Shown piece by piece: positions 1-5,365 of a stretch of 7,980 nucleotides of DNA. The stretch is taken from the NCBI GenBank assembly GCA_039798065.1, contig JBDKGS010000210.1, positions 1-7,980 on the forward strand. Direction: 5' to 3'. The position numbers and the translations under genes are program-made. The stretch's first letter is position 1. Each line of letters starts with the position of its first letter. A model generated the notes under the pieces. That model had not been told where the DNA came from and did not search any database. It saw nothing but the letters and a program-made list of their open reading frames with translations. The DNA is from UBA5070 sp039798065 (lineage in GTDB: Bacteria; Fibrobacterota; Fibrobacteria; UBA5070).

Positions 1-519
1 GCGCGTGGCGACGTGCTGCCGGGTTTGCTGGAAGAGTGCTTGACGGAAATTGGCGCCAAGACCTCCGACATCTCGCGGGTGGTCTGCGGCGTGGGGCCGG
101 GCTCCTTTACCGGCATCCGCATCGCCTTGTCCTTTGGCCACGGCATCGCCTTCCGACGCAATCTCCCTTACCAGGGTGTCTCCAGCCTGGCTGCGACTTT
201 GCAAACCGCGCAATTTTGCTCCACCCGTCCCGTCGCCGCGGTGCTCGATGCCTTGCGCGGCGAGGCCTACGTGCGCCCGTTCGGAACCGACCGCGATATC
301 CGCATGCCCATCGAAGAGCTGACCGAATTCCTGGACGGTCCCCAGCTGGTCGTGGAAGGCCGCCCCGATTTCCTGGAGCGCCTCCCTGCCGGCTGGCACG
401 ACCTCTCCAAACACGTCACGGCCAAGAATCTGATAGGGGCCTTGCGCCACGATGCGACAGATCCTGTCCCGAACTATCTGCGCGCCAGCGCCCCGGAAGA
501 ACTGCGCGACGGGAAGTAG
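1..519 (+). CDS. tsaB: tRNA threonylcarbamoyladenosine biosynthesis protein TsaB, 5'-truncated by the window edge
   Basis: TsaB is the non-catalytic ASKHA-fold partner of TsaD. With TsaE it supports transfer of the threonylcarbamoyl group to A37 of ANN-decoding tRNAs in the cytoplasm. The reading frame is open from base 1 and ends at TAG 517-519, giving 172 visible residues. The family is usually about 220-230 residues, so roughly the first 50-60, with the N-terminal nucleotide-fold strand, lie outside. The diagnostic family block is VGPGSFTGIRIALS (about nt 91-132), followed by a GVSSLAA stretch; the C-terminus has the typical NYLR segment. An in-frame GTG at 13 is not the real start, since homologous sequence continues upstream. 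The last 62 bases recur in diverged form at 2251-2312, so the 3' end of this gene has probably been exchanged or duplicated. Family assignment is firm; the start cannot be seen. Confidence 0.93.
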   Translation, partial: ARGDVLPGLLEECLTEIGAKTSDISRVVCGVGPGSFTGIRIALSFGHGIAFRRNLPYQGVSSLAATLQTAQFCSTRPVAAVLDALRGEAYVRPFGTDRDIRMPIEELTEFLDGPQLVVEGRPDFLERLPAGWHDLSKHVTAKNLIGALRHDATDPVPNYLRASAPEELRDGK

Positions 520-606
520 GGGCGAAGTTCGTCTTGTGGCATATTAGGCTATCGTAATGGCCTTAAATCGTGCATTTGCCACACATTTAAGCTATTATAG
601 AGTCCT
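520..606 (+). promoter_or_regulatory. Promoter/operator region of the hipA-hipB pair with interleaved inverted repeats
   Basis: This short stretch is clearly richer in A+T than its surroundings. A good -10 candidate, TATTAT, lies at 593-598. It ends only 8 nt before the hipA ATG at 607, so a transcript from it would be nearly or fully leaderless, in keeping with the absence of a clear Shine-Dalgarno sequence. No convincing -35 box stands at the right spacing. Two perfect 7-bp inverted repeats are interleaved: TGTGGCA 535-541 with TGCCACA 577-583, and CTTAAAT 562-568 with ATTTAAG 585-591. A small palindrome, CTATTATAG, covers the -10 at 592-600. HipB-type antitoxins repress their own promoters by binding dyads, so these are the likely operators (inference). 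Confidence 0.5.
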
Positions 607-1890
607 ATGGATTGCCCGATCGAGATTCATGCGGAAGGAAACTGGAAGCGAATTGGTTCCTGGATTCCCATGGCTGGCTCCGAGGCGCGCGGCATCGCTG
701 GCGCTGGCCGTTGGAGCTACGACATGGACTGGGTCTTGGATCATCTCGGGTGCCCCTGGGCCAAGGTTTCCCTTGCCCTGCCTTTGACTCTGGATTCGAT
801 CGCCTTGCCGCATTGGCCAGCCTTTTTGCTCGACCTTTTGCCCGCAGGCCCGGCTCGTGATCGCTGGCTCTCCCTGTTGGGAATCGGGAACGGTCCAGCA
901 GCCGACTGGCCCTTGCTGCTCCATGCAGGACGCGCTCCGGTGGGGAATCTCCGACTCGCCCATGCGCGCCAATGGAATCCAGAATTTGTCCGCGGGTTCA
1001 CCAAATGGGAGGTCCTGGAGCACGCGGGCCATTTCCTGGAATTCATGCGAGAAGCCCAGCAAATCCAGTTTGGAGCAAGGAACGATTCGCCCTATTCCGC
1101 AGCCGACACCCAAGGCGCCGCCCCCAAGTACCTGCTGACCGAAGATGAAGCCGGCTTGTGGTGGGCGGAAGGTACCCTACCCGACGAACGGTGCCGCAAA
1201 TTCTGGCTGGTCAAATTCCCGCGTGGCGAAACCCGCATCGATCGGACCATCTTGCAAGCCGAACGCTCCTGTTTGGAAATCGCGCGTTCCTGGGGGCTCT
1301 TGTGCCATGAGCCCTTGCATTGGGAGAAGGACTGCCTTTTCGTCCCTCGCTTCGATCGCGTTGTCCATTCGAAAGGGTTGCTCCGCCTGGGGTTGGAGTC
1401 GCTCTGTTCCAGCCTCGGGGTGGCCGAGTTCGGGCACGAGTTCCTTCACGAGGAACTGTGCGAGGCGATCGCGAAATTTTCCACGGATCCAGCTTCTGAT
1501 CTGCTGGAATACGTTTCGCGCGACGTCCTGAATCTGGCCTTGGCGAATTCCGACAACCACGCCCGCAATGTGGCCTTCTTGAAAAACGGCCCCGTTGTCA
1601 GGCTTTCGCCCATTTACGACATCGCTCCCATGGAACTCGACCCGGAAGGGATTCGTCGCGCGGTCCGTTGGAAGGGCGAATACCCGCTGCGCCCCGACTG
1701 GAGCGGCGTCGCCACAAGCCTTGGCCGATGGATGGATCGCGATCTGGTCGTGGGGCGTCTGCATGCGCTGGCCGAACGGGTGCGTGCCCTCCCCGAGGCG
1801 GCAAGGACGTTCCAGTTGCCAGATCCGGTGACCGATCATTGCCGACCTCGCTGGGAGCGGCTGGCCACCGATCTCGAGAAGATCGCATGA
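607..1890 (+). CDS. hipA: HipA-family serine/threonine kinase toxin
   Basis: HipA kinases phosphorylate cellular targets (GltX in E. coli), which blocks translation and drives ppGpp-linked dormancy; the partner HTH antitoxin neutralises them. The 427-residue length matches full HipA rather than the split HipS/HipT form. Residues 1-115 form the N-terminal subdomain, with the PAFLLDLLPAGPARD stretch at 71-85. A glycine-rich ATP loop GAAPKYLL is at 170-177, the ATP-binding lysine in LVKFP is K203, and a VPRFDR element is at 246-251. The catalytic SDNHARN at 315-321 aligns D316 and N321 with E. coli D309 and N314. SPIYDIAP at 335-342 supplies the metal-binding D338. Odd: the serine normally three residues before the loop glycine (E. 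coli S150, the autophosphorylation site) is aspartate D167 here, and the loop Gln is Ala172. The start is ATG 607; the N-terminal strand IEIHAEGNWKRIG supports it, although no clear ribosome binding site is visible. The stop overlaps hipB by 4 nt. Confidence 0.9.
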   Translation: MDCPIEIHAEGNWKRIGSWIPMAGSEARGIAGAGRWSYDMDWVLDHLGCPWAKVSLALPLTLDSIALPHWPAFLLDLLPAGPARDRWLSLLGIGNGPAADWPLLLHAGRAPVGNLRLAHARQWNPEFVRGFTKWEVLEHAGHFLEFMREAQQIQFGARNDSPYSAADTQGAAPKYLLTEDEAGLWWAEGTLPDERCRKFWLVKFPRGETRIDRTILQAERSCLEIARSWGLLCHEPLHWEKDCLFVPRFDRVVHSKGLLRLGLESLCSSLGVAEFGHEFLHEELCEAIAKFSTDPASDLLEYVSRDVLNLALANSDNHARNVAFLKNGPVVRLSPIYDIAPMELDPEGIRRAVRWKGEYPLRPDWSGVATSLGRWMDRDLVVGRLHALAERVRALPEAARTFQLPDPVTDHCRPRWERLATDLEKIA

Positions 1891-2168
1891 AGCGCAAGGT
1901 CCGGACTCCCGAAGAGCTCGAGGCGCAGCGGAAAGAGCTGCGACAGAAATTGCACAATGGGCAATTGACCATCGGAGAGGCCGTGCGCGAAATGCGACGT
2001 CTGACCGGCCTCACACAGACGGAATACGCCACGCGAGTGGTTGGGATTTTTCCGCGCGTGCTGATGGACATCGAACGAGGCGCCGCCAACCCGACCCTCG
2101 AAACGCTCGAACTCCTCGCCAAACCATGGGGCTGGAAAGTCGGGTTCGTTCCGCCACCGGAGGAGTGA
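1887..2168 (+). CDS. hipB: HipB-like XRE-family HTH antitoxin
   Basis: This 93-residue protein is the probable antitoxin and autorepressor of the preceding HipA kinase. A strongly charged N-terminal helix (about 1-24) precedes a helix-turn-helix: IGEAVREMRRLTGLTQTEYATR (split here at 29-40 and 41-50), then VLMDIERGAANPTLETLELL at 58-77. The GLTQ, IERG and NPTLETL elements are the classical XRE/HipB signature. The C-terminus is short and proline-rich (VPPPEE). The start ATG 1887 overlaps the hipA stop as ATGA, and a GAGAAG about 8 nt upstream can serve as ribosome binding site, so translation is probably coupled. The frame stays open upstream to 1668, but that part overlaps hipA and is not expected to be coding. 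Gene order is toxin then antitoxin, opposite to E. coli hipBA. The next 80 bases contain a perfect palindrome and then the tsaB tail remnant. Confidence 0.85.
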   Translation: MKRKVRTPEELEAQRKELRQKLHNGQLTIGEAVREMRRLTGLTQTEYATRVVGIFPRVLMDIERGAANPTLETLELLAKPWGWKVGFVPPPEE

Positions 2169-2205
2169 CTGGCTTGTATGAGCATGGCGGGACTCGCGTG
2201 CAGGC

Positions 2206-2220
2206 TTGAGTCAGACTCAA
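2206..2220. repeat. Perfect 15-bp palindrome downstream of hipB
   Basis: TTGAGTC (2206-2212) and GACTCAA (2214-2220) are perfect reverse complements around a single A at 2213. The dyad lies 38 nt after the hipB stop and about 30 nt before the tsaB-tail remnant. As RNA it could form only a 6-bp stem with a 3-nt loop and no U-tract, so it is a poor terminator. As DNA it looks like a protein-binding dyad, either a second HipB or regulator site or a recombination-related site at the module's right edge. Function is not established. Confidence 0.45.
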
Positions 2221-2231
2221 TTGCACCGATA

Positions 2232-2312
2232 GCGATCGAACGGCATTCGTCAGATCCCGTCCCCAACTACCTGCGCGCCAGCGCCCCCGAGGAACTTCGA
2301 GCGGGCAAATAG
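2232..2312 (+). pseudogene. Duplicated, diverged 3' tail of tsaB
   Basis: Bases 2251-2312 match 458-519, the end of tsaB, without gaps at 51 of 62 positions by my count. Translated in the same frame, the fragment gives SDPVPNYLRASAPEELRAGK then TAG, against TDPVPNYLRASAPEELRDGK in the intact gene. Apart from the first codon and one Asp-to-Ala codon (GAC to GCG) near the end, every difference is at a synonymous third position. The tail thus diverged as coding sequence in a functional gene and was not copied recently from the one at 519. Weaker similarity extends to about 2232 through an Arg-His pair, allowing a one-codon gap. No start or body of tsaB lies upstream of it. It is best read as the displaced original end of tsaB, or the end of a donor allele, left by recombination that brought in hipAB. 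Confidence 0.85.
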
Positions 2313-2320
2313 CCATTCCT

Positions 2321-2336
2321 GCTTGCGCACGCAAGC
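2321..2336. terminator. Hairpin after the tsaB tail remnant (possible terminator)
   Basis: GCTTGCG (2321-2327) and CGCAAGC (2330-2336) are perfect complements with a 2-nt centre, so the real loop would be slightly larger. It begins 8 nt after the TAG of the tsaB remnant and sits between genes converging on it. There is no T-run on either side, so classical intrinsic termination is uncertain. Its position would suit the original tsaB 3' end. Confidence 0.4.
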
Positions 2337-2342
2337 CGAATC

Positions 2343-2369
2343 GGAAGCGCCCGTTCCCGGGCGCATTCC
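2343..2369. terminator. GC-rich hairpin between convergent genes (possible bidirectional terminator)
   Basis: The stem is GGAA-GCGCCCG (2343-2353) with CGGGCGC-A-TTCC (2358-2369), a TTCC loop and one bulged A: 11 base pairs, seven of them a solid GC block. It lies 25 nt beyond the stop of the minus-strand barrel gene and 30 nt beyond the tsaB remnant stop, the normal place for a shared terminator. No U-tract follows in either direction. Confidence 0.45.
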
Positions 2370-2393
2370 AACGATGTCAGATTCTGACGAGCA

Positions 2394-3119
2394 TCAATAC
2401 AGCGCCAGCCGCACACCCAACGCCACCTGGTTCACCATCATGTTCGATTGCCTGCTCGCGGCACCGTCCAGGTCGCCGTTGGCCTTGTACAGCGGAACGC
2501 TACCGGTCAGAGCGATCTTGCTCTGCAGTGTGAACTCCATGCCAGGGAGCATCTGGTAACCGAACCCGAAGACGACATTGTGCGTGGAAAGGGTGGGCGC
2601 ATCGTTGGTGCCCAGGTCGGATTGCTTCGCTGGTGCCCAGACGATATCGGCCTTGTCGGTGGCTGTGGTCGGGATCGTGAGGACGGTGGTGGTGCGTTTG
2701 TTTTCCGATGTGCCCCCGATGGGCATGTCCCATTCGTAGCCCAGCTTCACGCTGAGACGTTCCGAGACCCTGAAGAGGGGAGCGAATTGCAAGCCCAGCG
2801 ACAGTTGATCGATGGTGTGTTCCTCCTTGTTCGACCCCAAAACACCCAGATCGTAGGAGTTGTCGTACCGGTTTTTGTCGTACTGGAAGGTGGCACCGCC
2901 ACCTAACAGGAATTGTTCGGTCAGGGCGTAGGTCATCATCGGACCGATTGCGATTCCAAAACTGGCTTTCGCTTCGGGGCTTCCGGCGGCCAGGCCTGTG
3001 CCCAGGTCGTCGCCCAGGTAAAGGAAGTTGTATCCGCCTTTCGCTTCGATGCTGAAATGGGCCGGTGCTGCAAACGACGCCGCCGCGGTGGCGGCGATCA
3101 GGAACATGGAAGACTTCAT
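2394..3119 (-). CDS. Secreted outer-membrane beta-barrel-like protein
   Basis: I do not recognise a specific family beyond a small outer-membrane barrel type. From ATG 3119 the product is 241 residues. It begins with a short basic start and a hydrophobic signal peptide, MKSSMFLIAATAAASFA, with likely signal peptidase I cleavage after the AAPA or nearby Ala. The mature part alternates hydrophobic and polar residues in strand-sized pieces rich in Gly and Tyr (FSIEAKGGYNFLYLGDD, LSLGLQFAPLFR, LSVKLGYEWDMPI, VVFGFGYQML, QVALGVRLALY). The C-terminal Tyr after alternating hydrophobics resembles the BAM recognition signal. The frame is open to 3314, but a signal peptide at 3119 and implausible sequence upstream favour 3119; a second Met four residues on is possible. 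No strong ribosome binding site is seen, only a GAG about 8 nt upstream. It lies downstream of the DsbA-like gene on the same strand after a structured 370-bp gap, so it probably has its own promoter. Role unknown: structural, porin or surface protein. Confidence 0.7.
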   Translation of the reverse strand: MKSSMFLIAATAAASFAAPAHFSIEAKGGYNFLYLGDDLGTGLAAGSPEAKASFGIAIGPMMTYALTEQFLLGGGATFQYDKNRYDNSYDLGVLGSNKEEHTIDQLSLGLQFAPLFRVSERLSVKLGYEWDMPIGGTSENKRTTTVLTIPTTATDKADIVWAPAKQSDLGTNDAPTLSTHNVVFGFGYQMLPGMEFTLQSKIALTGSVPLYKANGDLDGAASRQSNMMVNQVALGVRLALY

Positions 3120-3308
3120 GAGGGAGCTCGTTTCTTGGGGCGCCTCGATCGTGGTCGGAATCCGACCACCCGCCTTCGCGGATGTCATTGCGCCTACAAG
3201 CACCATACAAAGGTCGGGACTCGGGAGTTCGCCATCACCGTGAGTGACAGATTCTGGCAGTCCGCGGCATTGCTTCGAACGGTGCTCCCGCAAACCGTCA
3301 TCGCAAAT

Positions 3309-3334
3309 CGGCACGACAAATCTTGTTCGTGCCG
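3309..3334. repeat. Inverted repeat, CGGCACG stem (hairpin 1)
   Basis: CGGCACG (3309-3315) pairs with CGTGCCG (3328-3334); inside it ACAA (3316-3319) pairs with TTGT (3323-3326) with a bulged T at 3327 and an ATC loop, for 11 base pairs in all. It sits about 190 bases upstream of the minus-strand barrel gene. It could be a leader structure, a small terminator or a dispersed palindromic element; no U-tract follows on either strand. Confidence 0.5.
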
Positions 3335-3381
3335 GCGTGAACTACATTTCTGGACACAGAATTCCTGAAGTCTCCCCGACG

Positions 3382-3420
3382 CACGTACGGCACCGAACCT
3401 CCTCGATTCGGTGCCGCGTG
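3382..3420. repeat. Long inverted repeat, CGGCACCGAA stem (hairpin 2)
   Basis: CGGCACCGAA (3388-3397) and TTCGGTGCCG (3407-3416) are perfectly complementary around a 9-nt loop. CACG (3382-3385) and CGTG (3417-3420) extend the stem beyond a TA bulge, giving 14 base pairs. This is the strongest hairpin in the window. Its stem starts with the same CGGCAC as hairpin 1. No poly-T follows on either strand, so it is not a textbook intrinsic terminator. Confidence 0.55.
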
Positions 3421-3440
3421 ATCAACGAGGAAACTTGAAT

Positions 3441-3481
3441 TTCTTGGCGAGCCGCAACACCCTTTGGCGGCTAATCAAGAA
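3441..3481 (-). terminator. Terminator-like hairpin downstream of the DsbA-like gene
   Basis: TTCTTG (3441-3446) pairs with CAAGAA (3476-3481), and AGCCGC (3450-3455) with GCGGCT (3467-3472), separated by a 3-by-3 internal loop and closed by an 11-nt loop. It lies 8 nt past the minus-strand stop codon at 3490. The minus strand then continues with an A/T-rich run (ATTCAAGTTT) but no clean U-tract. Position and shape fit a transcription terminator for the DsbA-like gene. Confidence 0.5.
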
Positions 3482-3489
3482 GGAAACTT

Positions 3490-4197
3490 CTACTTCTTCG
3501 CCTCGGCGGCTTCGATGGCGGCTTTGATCTCGCCCGGGTTGCGGGTGGGTTTGCCGTTCAGATAAAGAGAAGGCGTACCCTCCACGCCCACCTTTTCGCC
3601 AAGTCTCATGTCGGCTTCCACATTTTCACGGGCCGCATCCGATTTGCGGTCGGCGTTGAACTTCGCCAGATCGAGCTTCAGCTCGGTGGCCGCCGCCACC
3701 AAGGTCGAGTCGCTCAGGCCGCGGAAAAGGGGAGTCACCTTGTCGAAGTACGGCCAGAATTTGCCTTGGCGGTTGGCTGCCCAGAGTGCCTGATGCGCGT
3801 TCATCGCCTTGTCGTGGATGGACACGAGCGGATAGTGGCGAAAGGAGATCTTGAGCGTCTTGGGCGACTGCTCTTGCAAGCCCTTGAGGATGGGGGCCAT
3901 CTGCGCGCAATACGGGCACTGGAGGTCGGTGAACAGCACCACGGTCACCGGGGCTTTCACATCGCCCAAAATGGGAGTTCCGGCAACCGGGATATCGAAG
4001 GTGGAATCTTGCCTGGCCAACGAGCGTCGAGCTTGTTCGACGTCCAATCCCTTCGATGACAGAATCCGTTCCAGCATTTTCAGTTCGGCGGCGAGGCTGT
4101 CGACCTTGGCCTGGATGGCCTTGAGTTCGGGCGATGCCTGGGCACAAGTAAAGCTGGCCAGCAGGCCGATCGCGACAATGGGGCGCAGGAAGGACAT
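3490..4197 (-). CDS. DsbA-like periplasmic thiol-disulfide oxidoreductase (CPYC)
   Basis: This 235-residue protein probably oxidises, reduces or isomerises disulfides in exported proteins. It begins with an N-terminal signal peptide (about 1-21, cleavage after AQA; residue C18 does not sit in a convincing lipobox). A charged helical stretch at about 24-62 could form a coiled coil and mediate dimerisation, as in the N-terminal stalks of some DsbA/DsbC/DsbG-like proteins. The thioredoxin fold follows: TVVLFTDLQCPYCAQM carries the active site CPYC at 94-97, then a helical insertion with HYPLVSIHDKAMNAHQA, and the cis-proline loop VEGTPSLYLNG with P209. This layout is that of the DsbA/Thioredoxin_4 group. 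The start ATG 4197 has GGAG 7 nt upstream. It is the first gene of the minus-strand pair and diverges from the YoaK-like gene across about 200 bases. The exact redox direction cannot be judged from sequence. Confidence 0.85.
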   Translation of the reverse strand: MSFLRPIVAIGLLASFTCAQASPELKAIQAKVDSLAAELKMLERILSSKGLDVEQARRSLARQDSTFDIPVAGTPILGDVKAPVTVVLFTDLQCPYCAQMAPILKGLQEQSPKTLKISFRHYPLVSIHDKAMNAHQALWAANRQGKFWPYFDKVTPLFRGLSDSTLVAAATELKLDLAKFNADRKSDAARENVEADMRLGEKVGVEGTPSLYLNGKPTRNPGEIKAAIEAAEAKK

Positions 4198-4401
4198 GGA
4201 GGACTCCGCGAGAGTGTGGATCCATCAAACTAGTGATCGCGCGCGGTTTCGCCGCCCTTCCAGCAAAAGACGGAATCTGGTCGGTGCCGAAGGTGGGGAG
4301 GGGGCTAGATTTGCGGGAGTGGAAGACGGAACAATCGCTTTCTGGAGTGCGGTGACGCACGGTCGGCGAGCCCGATTCGCCGGGATCCTTACGGTGGACG
4401 C
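4198..4401. promoter_or_regulatory. Divergent intergenic region between the DsbA-like and YoaK-like genes
   Basis: Both flanking genes start outward from this 204-bp stretch, so it should hold two promoters. I see ribosome binding sites for each (GGAG for the minus gene, GGTGGA just before ATG 4402), but no clear sigma-70 hexamers. A 6-bp inverted repeat, CGGCGA (4364-4369) with TCGCCG (4377-4382), lies close to the plus-strand start and could be an operator or chance. Confidence 0.35.
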
Positions 4402-5307
4402 ATGACCCATCACTGGATCCAGGTGTGGTTGATGGTCCTGCGCCGACGATCCAGGTCCATTCTGCTGGGGCACAAGGGACCGGCACAGGTGCGTCGATGG
4501 ATCGCGCGCGTGTTCGCCTTCACGCTGCGCTTGATACCGGTGGATCCGCATTTGCTCACGAACCACAAGGCTCGTTCCAAGCATCTGAATCGCCAGCTCG
4601 CCTGGTCGCTGGCCTTCGTAGCCGGAGCCGTGAACGCGGGCGGTTTCCTGGCTGTCGAACTGTACACCTCGCATGTGACAGGAGCTGTCGCCAAGATCAC
4701 CGACCAGCTGGTGCTGGGCGACACCGCGCTGGCGTTGGAAGGCGTGGGAATCGTCGTTTCCTTCGGGCTTGGCGCCTTCTTCTCCACCTTGCTCATCAGC
4801 TACGGTCGACGGCATCGGTACACGAGCCATTACGCGGCGAGCCTCATGATCGAGGCCATTCTGATGGTGGTCTTCGGCCTCATCGGGGCGCGCCTCAACG
4901 AGATCCACGGCGTGTTCGTCCCAGCCACGGTCATGCTGCTCAGCTTCATGATGGGCATGCACAACTCCATGGTCACGACCATTTCCAACGCGGAAGTGCG
5001 CACCAGCCATATGACAGGAATTGTCACCGACCTGGGCATCGAACTCAGCCGATTGTTCTACTTCAACCGCTCGCGCGACCCGCGCATCCAGCCCATCCGC
5101 GCCAATCGCGACAAGCTCAAGCTGCACAGCCTGATTCTTGGATCTTTTTTTACCGGAGGGTTGGTCGGGGCGCTCACCTTCAAATACGTGGGTTTCAAGA
5201 TGGCGCTGTTCCTGGCGGCGTATCTCGCTTTCCTGGCGGTACGGCCCATCTTTCACGACCTGCGGGTCCGTTGGCGCTTGATGCAGATCACGCGAAGCGG
5301 GGTTTGA
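4402..5307 (+). CDS. YoaK/DUF1275-family integral membrane protein
   Basis: DUF1275 proteins are small inner-membrane proteins, suspected transporters, without an established substrate. This one has 301 residues. About six hydrophobic segments are visible near residues 66-86, 109-133, 146-164, 171-190, 243-262 and 266-284. Family hallmarks are the FVAGAVNAGGFL block at 72-83 with TSHVTG at 89-94, and FMMGMHNS at 182-189 with TSHMTG at 201-206. These two blocks form an internal repeat, as expected of an inverted or duplicated transporter-like fold. A basic cytoplasmic-type N-terminal extension of about 65 residues, rich in Arg and His, precedes the first membrane segment and is longer than in typical family members of about 220-240 residues. 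The start ATG 4402 has GGTGGA just upstream, though a later Met within the extension cannot be excluded. The lipoprotein gene starts 58 nt after its stop, so co-transcription is possible. Confidence 0.82.
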   Translation: MTHHWIQVWLMVLRRRSRSILLGHKGPAQVRRWIARVFAFTLRLIPVDPHLLTNHKARSKHLNRQLAWSLAFVAGAVNAGGFLAVELYTSHVTGAVAKITDQLVLGDTALALEGVGIVVSFGLGAFFSTLLISYGRRHRYTSHYAASLMIEAILMVVFGLIGARLNEIHGVFVPATVMLLSFMMGMHNSMVTTISNAEVRTSHMTGIVTDLGIELSRLFYFNRSRDPRIQPIRANRDKLKLHSLILGSFFTGGLVGALTFKYVGFKMALFLAAYLAFLAVRPIFHDLRVRWRLMQITRSGV

Positions 5308-5365
5308 CCCCCAAAAAGAAATCTTTCGCAAGGTATGGTTGCGAGGGCTAGTTTTCCCGTCCACT

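Larger units (their letters stand above)
3120..3489. other. Gene-free 370-bp stretch with three hairpins
   Basis: No plausible gene is present: a 64-codon plus-strand frame at 3244-3438 lacks any family signal and spans the hairpins. On the minus strand this is the region between the DsbA-like stop and the barrel-protein start. It holds, in minus-strand order, a terminator-like hairpin (3441-3481) and two hairpins whose stems both begin with CGGCAC (3382-3420 and 3309-3334). A small dyad, TTCTG (3348-3352) with CAGAA (3357-3361), lies between them. About 190 bases next to the barrel gene (3120-3308) show no structure I can identify. The barrel gene's promoter must lie somewhere here but no convincing -35/-10 pair stands out. 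Confidence 0.5.

Noticed and set aside
595..1113. Minus-strand frame opposite hipA
   Set aside because: hipA has strong kinase motifs in the plus frame; the antisense frame has none and no plausible start signal.
607..2312. A complete mobile element (integrase or transposon) carrying hipAB
   Set aside because: No recombinase, transposase or terminal inverted repeats are visible; only the duplicated tsaB tail supports acquisition, so I report it as a recombination scar instead.
3244..3438. 64-codon plus-strand frame in the intergenic region
   Set aside because: No ribosome binding site or domain is visible, and it covers two strong hairpins, so it is more likely chance.
3626..4486. 286-codon minus-strand frame overlapping the DsbA-like gene
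   Set aside because: It is a frame-shifted reading of the DsbA-like gene, without signal peptide or CPYC context, and it runs into the YoaK-like gene.
5304..5340. Possible promoter TTGACC with TATGGT ahead of the lipoprotein gene
   Set aside because: The TTGACC overlaps the previous stop codon and the spacing to the TATGGT is about 24 nt, too long for sigma-70.
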